Part shown: one piece after another, positions 33,769-34,153 of the stretch
How positions within the stretch are numbered: the stretch's first letter is position 1
Layout of the letters: each line of letters starts with the position of its first letter
Source of the DNA: Acidimicrobiales bacterium
GTDB lineage: Bacteria > Actinomycetota > Acidimicrobiia > Acidimicrobiales > SHLQ01
Assembly: GCA_020629635.1 (NCBI GenBank)
Contig: JAHDCX010000016.1
Coordinates: forward strand, 1 to 34,153
Direction of reading: 5' to 3'
Length of the DNA stretch: 34,153 nucleotides
Notes under the pieces: generated by a model
The model's database searches: none
What the model was told of the DNA's origin: nothing
What the model saw: the letters and a program-made list of their open reading frames with translations, nothing else
Position numbers and translations under genes: made by a program

Positions 33769-34153
33769 TCAGCCCATCGACAACCAGTCGAGCAGCAGTG
33801 CGTTGAGCGCGTCGGGCTGATCTTCCTGCGGCCAATGGCCGGATCCGTCGATGACCTCGTAGCGCCAGGTCGACTCCACGTACTGCGCCGAGTCGGTCAT
33901 CTGCTTTGGAAGCAACGCCCAGTCCTCTGCACCCATGATCCCGAGGGTGGGGACGCTCACCGGCGGTAGCTCGGTCGGCGGGGCAATCAGCGTCTCTGGC
34001 CCGACATTGGCCCGGTACCAGTTGAGCGAGCTCGTGAGTGCGCCCGGCTTCGACAGCTCGGCGGTGCGAGCATCGAACCCCACCGGATCGCCGATGACCA
34101 TACGGAGGTTCTCCCAATCGTCGGCCCGCAACCACTCCTCGGCGACGTCGACG
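33769..34153 (-). CDS. alpha/beta hydrolase, C-terminal part (partial)
   Basis: The last 127 residues or so of an alpha/beta hydrolase of the epoxide-hydrolase/haloalkane-dehalogenase-like group run off the right edge. The end of the cap domain (ALTSSLNWYRANVGPE) is followed by VPTLGIMGAEDWALL, which carries the likely acid residue, and DGSGHWPQEDQPDALNALLLDWL with the catalytic His. The nucleophile elbow and start lie outside the window. The reading frame stays open to the last base, so internal start codons such as the TTG at 34131 are not the real beginning. Confidence 0.85.
   Translation of the reverse strand, partial: VDVAEEWLRADDWENLRMVIGDPVGFDARTAELSKPGALTSSLNWYRANVGPETLIAPPTELPPVSVPTLGIMGAEDWALLPKQMTDSAQYVESTWRYEVIDGSGHWPQEDQPDALNALLLDWLSMG

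Noticed and set aside
1-34153. tRNA, rRNA, CRISPR arrays, transposases or integrases
   Set aside because: No tRNA-like cloverleaf, rRNA segment, regularly spaced repeats or transposase/integrase motifs were noticed on either strand by reading; a covariance-model search would be needed to exclude small RNAs.

Overview
This is a high-GC actinobacterial chromosome segment, probably from an Acidimicrobiia (Ilumatobacter-like) lineage. The placement is inferred from an actinobacterial-type Tad pilus locus, frequent GTG starts, GTGA/ATGA gene overlaps and the protein families present; no rRNA or tRNA is available to confirm it.

Left third (1-11.7 kb), mostly housekeeping or accessory genes. A leftward Tad pilus operon (CpaE-like ATPase, CpaF/TadA ATPase, a fused TadB-TadC membrane protein, a Flp-like pilin and a TadE pseudopilin) runs off the left side. 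To its right are a HAD-IB phosphatase, an AAA ATPase with an unclear start and atypical base composition at both ends, a PQQ-type sugar dehydrogenase lipoprotein, an O-methyltransferase, a VOC protein, a pectin-acetylesterase-like lipoprotein, RmuC and a GNAT acetyltransferase.

Middle and right (11.7-33.3 kb), a large inositol-catabolism island arranged around one divergent control region at 28424-28600. Leftward there are fifteen closely packed genes: IolE, a sugar ABC importer (binding protein, oversized permease, single-domain ATPase), IolC, IolB, a 2-hydroxyacid dehydrogenase, a Gfo/Idh/MocA dehydrogenase, IolD, a second Gfo/Idh/MocA (IolG-like), a desaturase-Rieske fusion protein, a third Gfo/Idh/MocA (IolG), an SDR, a second IolB and a LacD-type aldolase. 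Rightward there are a LacI regulator, a xylose isomerase, MmsA/IolA and a phytanoyl-CoA-dioxygenase-like oxygenase. A perfect 18-bp palindrome and a 14/18 copy of it sit at the two promoters and are the likely LacI operators. Together the genes can encode uptake of an inositol, oxidation (IolG), dehydration (IolE), ring opening (IolD), isomerisation (IolB), phosphorylation (IolC), aldol cleavage (the LacD-type enzyme would have to replace IolJ) and oxidation of malonate semialdehyde to acetyl-CoA (MmsA).

The most interesting feature is the desaturase-Rieske fusion. It joins in one chain the two components that rhizobia encode as MocD and MocE for O-demethylation of the rhizopine 3-O-methyl-scyllo-inosamine. 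With two IolBs, three Gfo/Idh/MocA dehydrogenases and a second oxygenase, it suggests that this island degrades O-methylated or otherwise modified inositols rather than plain myo-inositol only. The window ends with an 80-bp element with perfect 26-bp inverted arms, a small membrane protein and the C-terminal part of an alpha/beta hydrolase.
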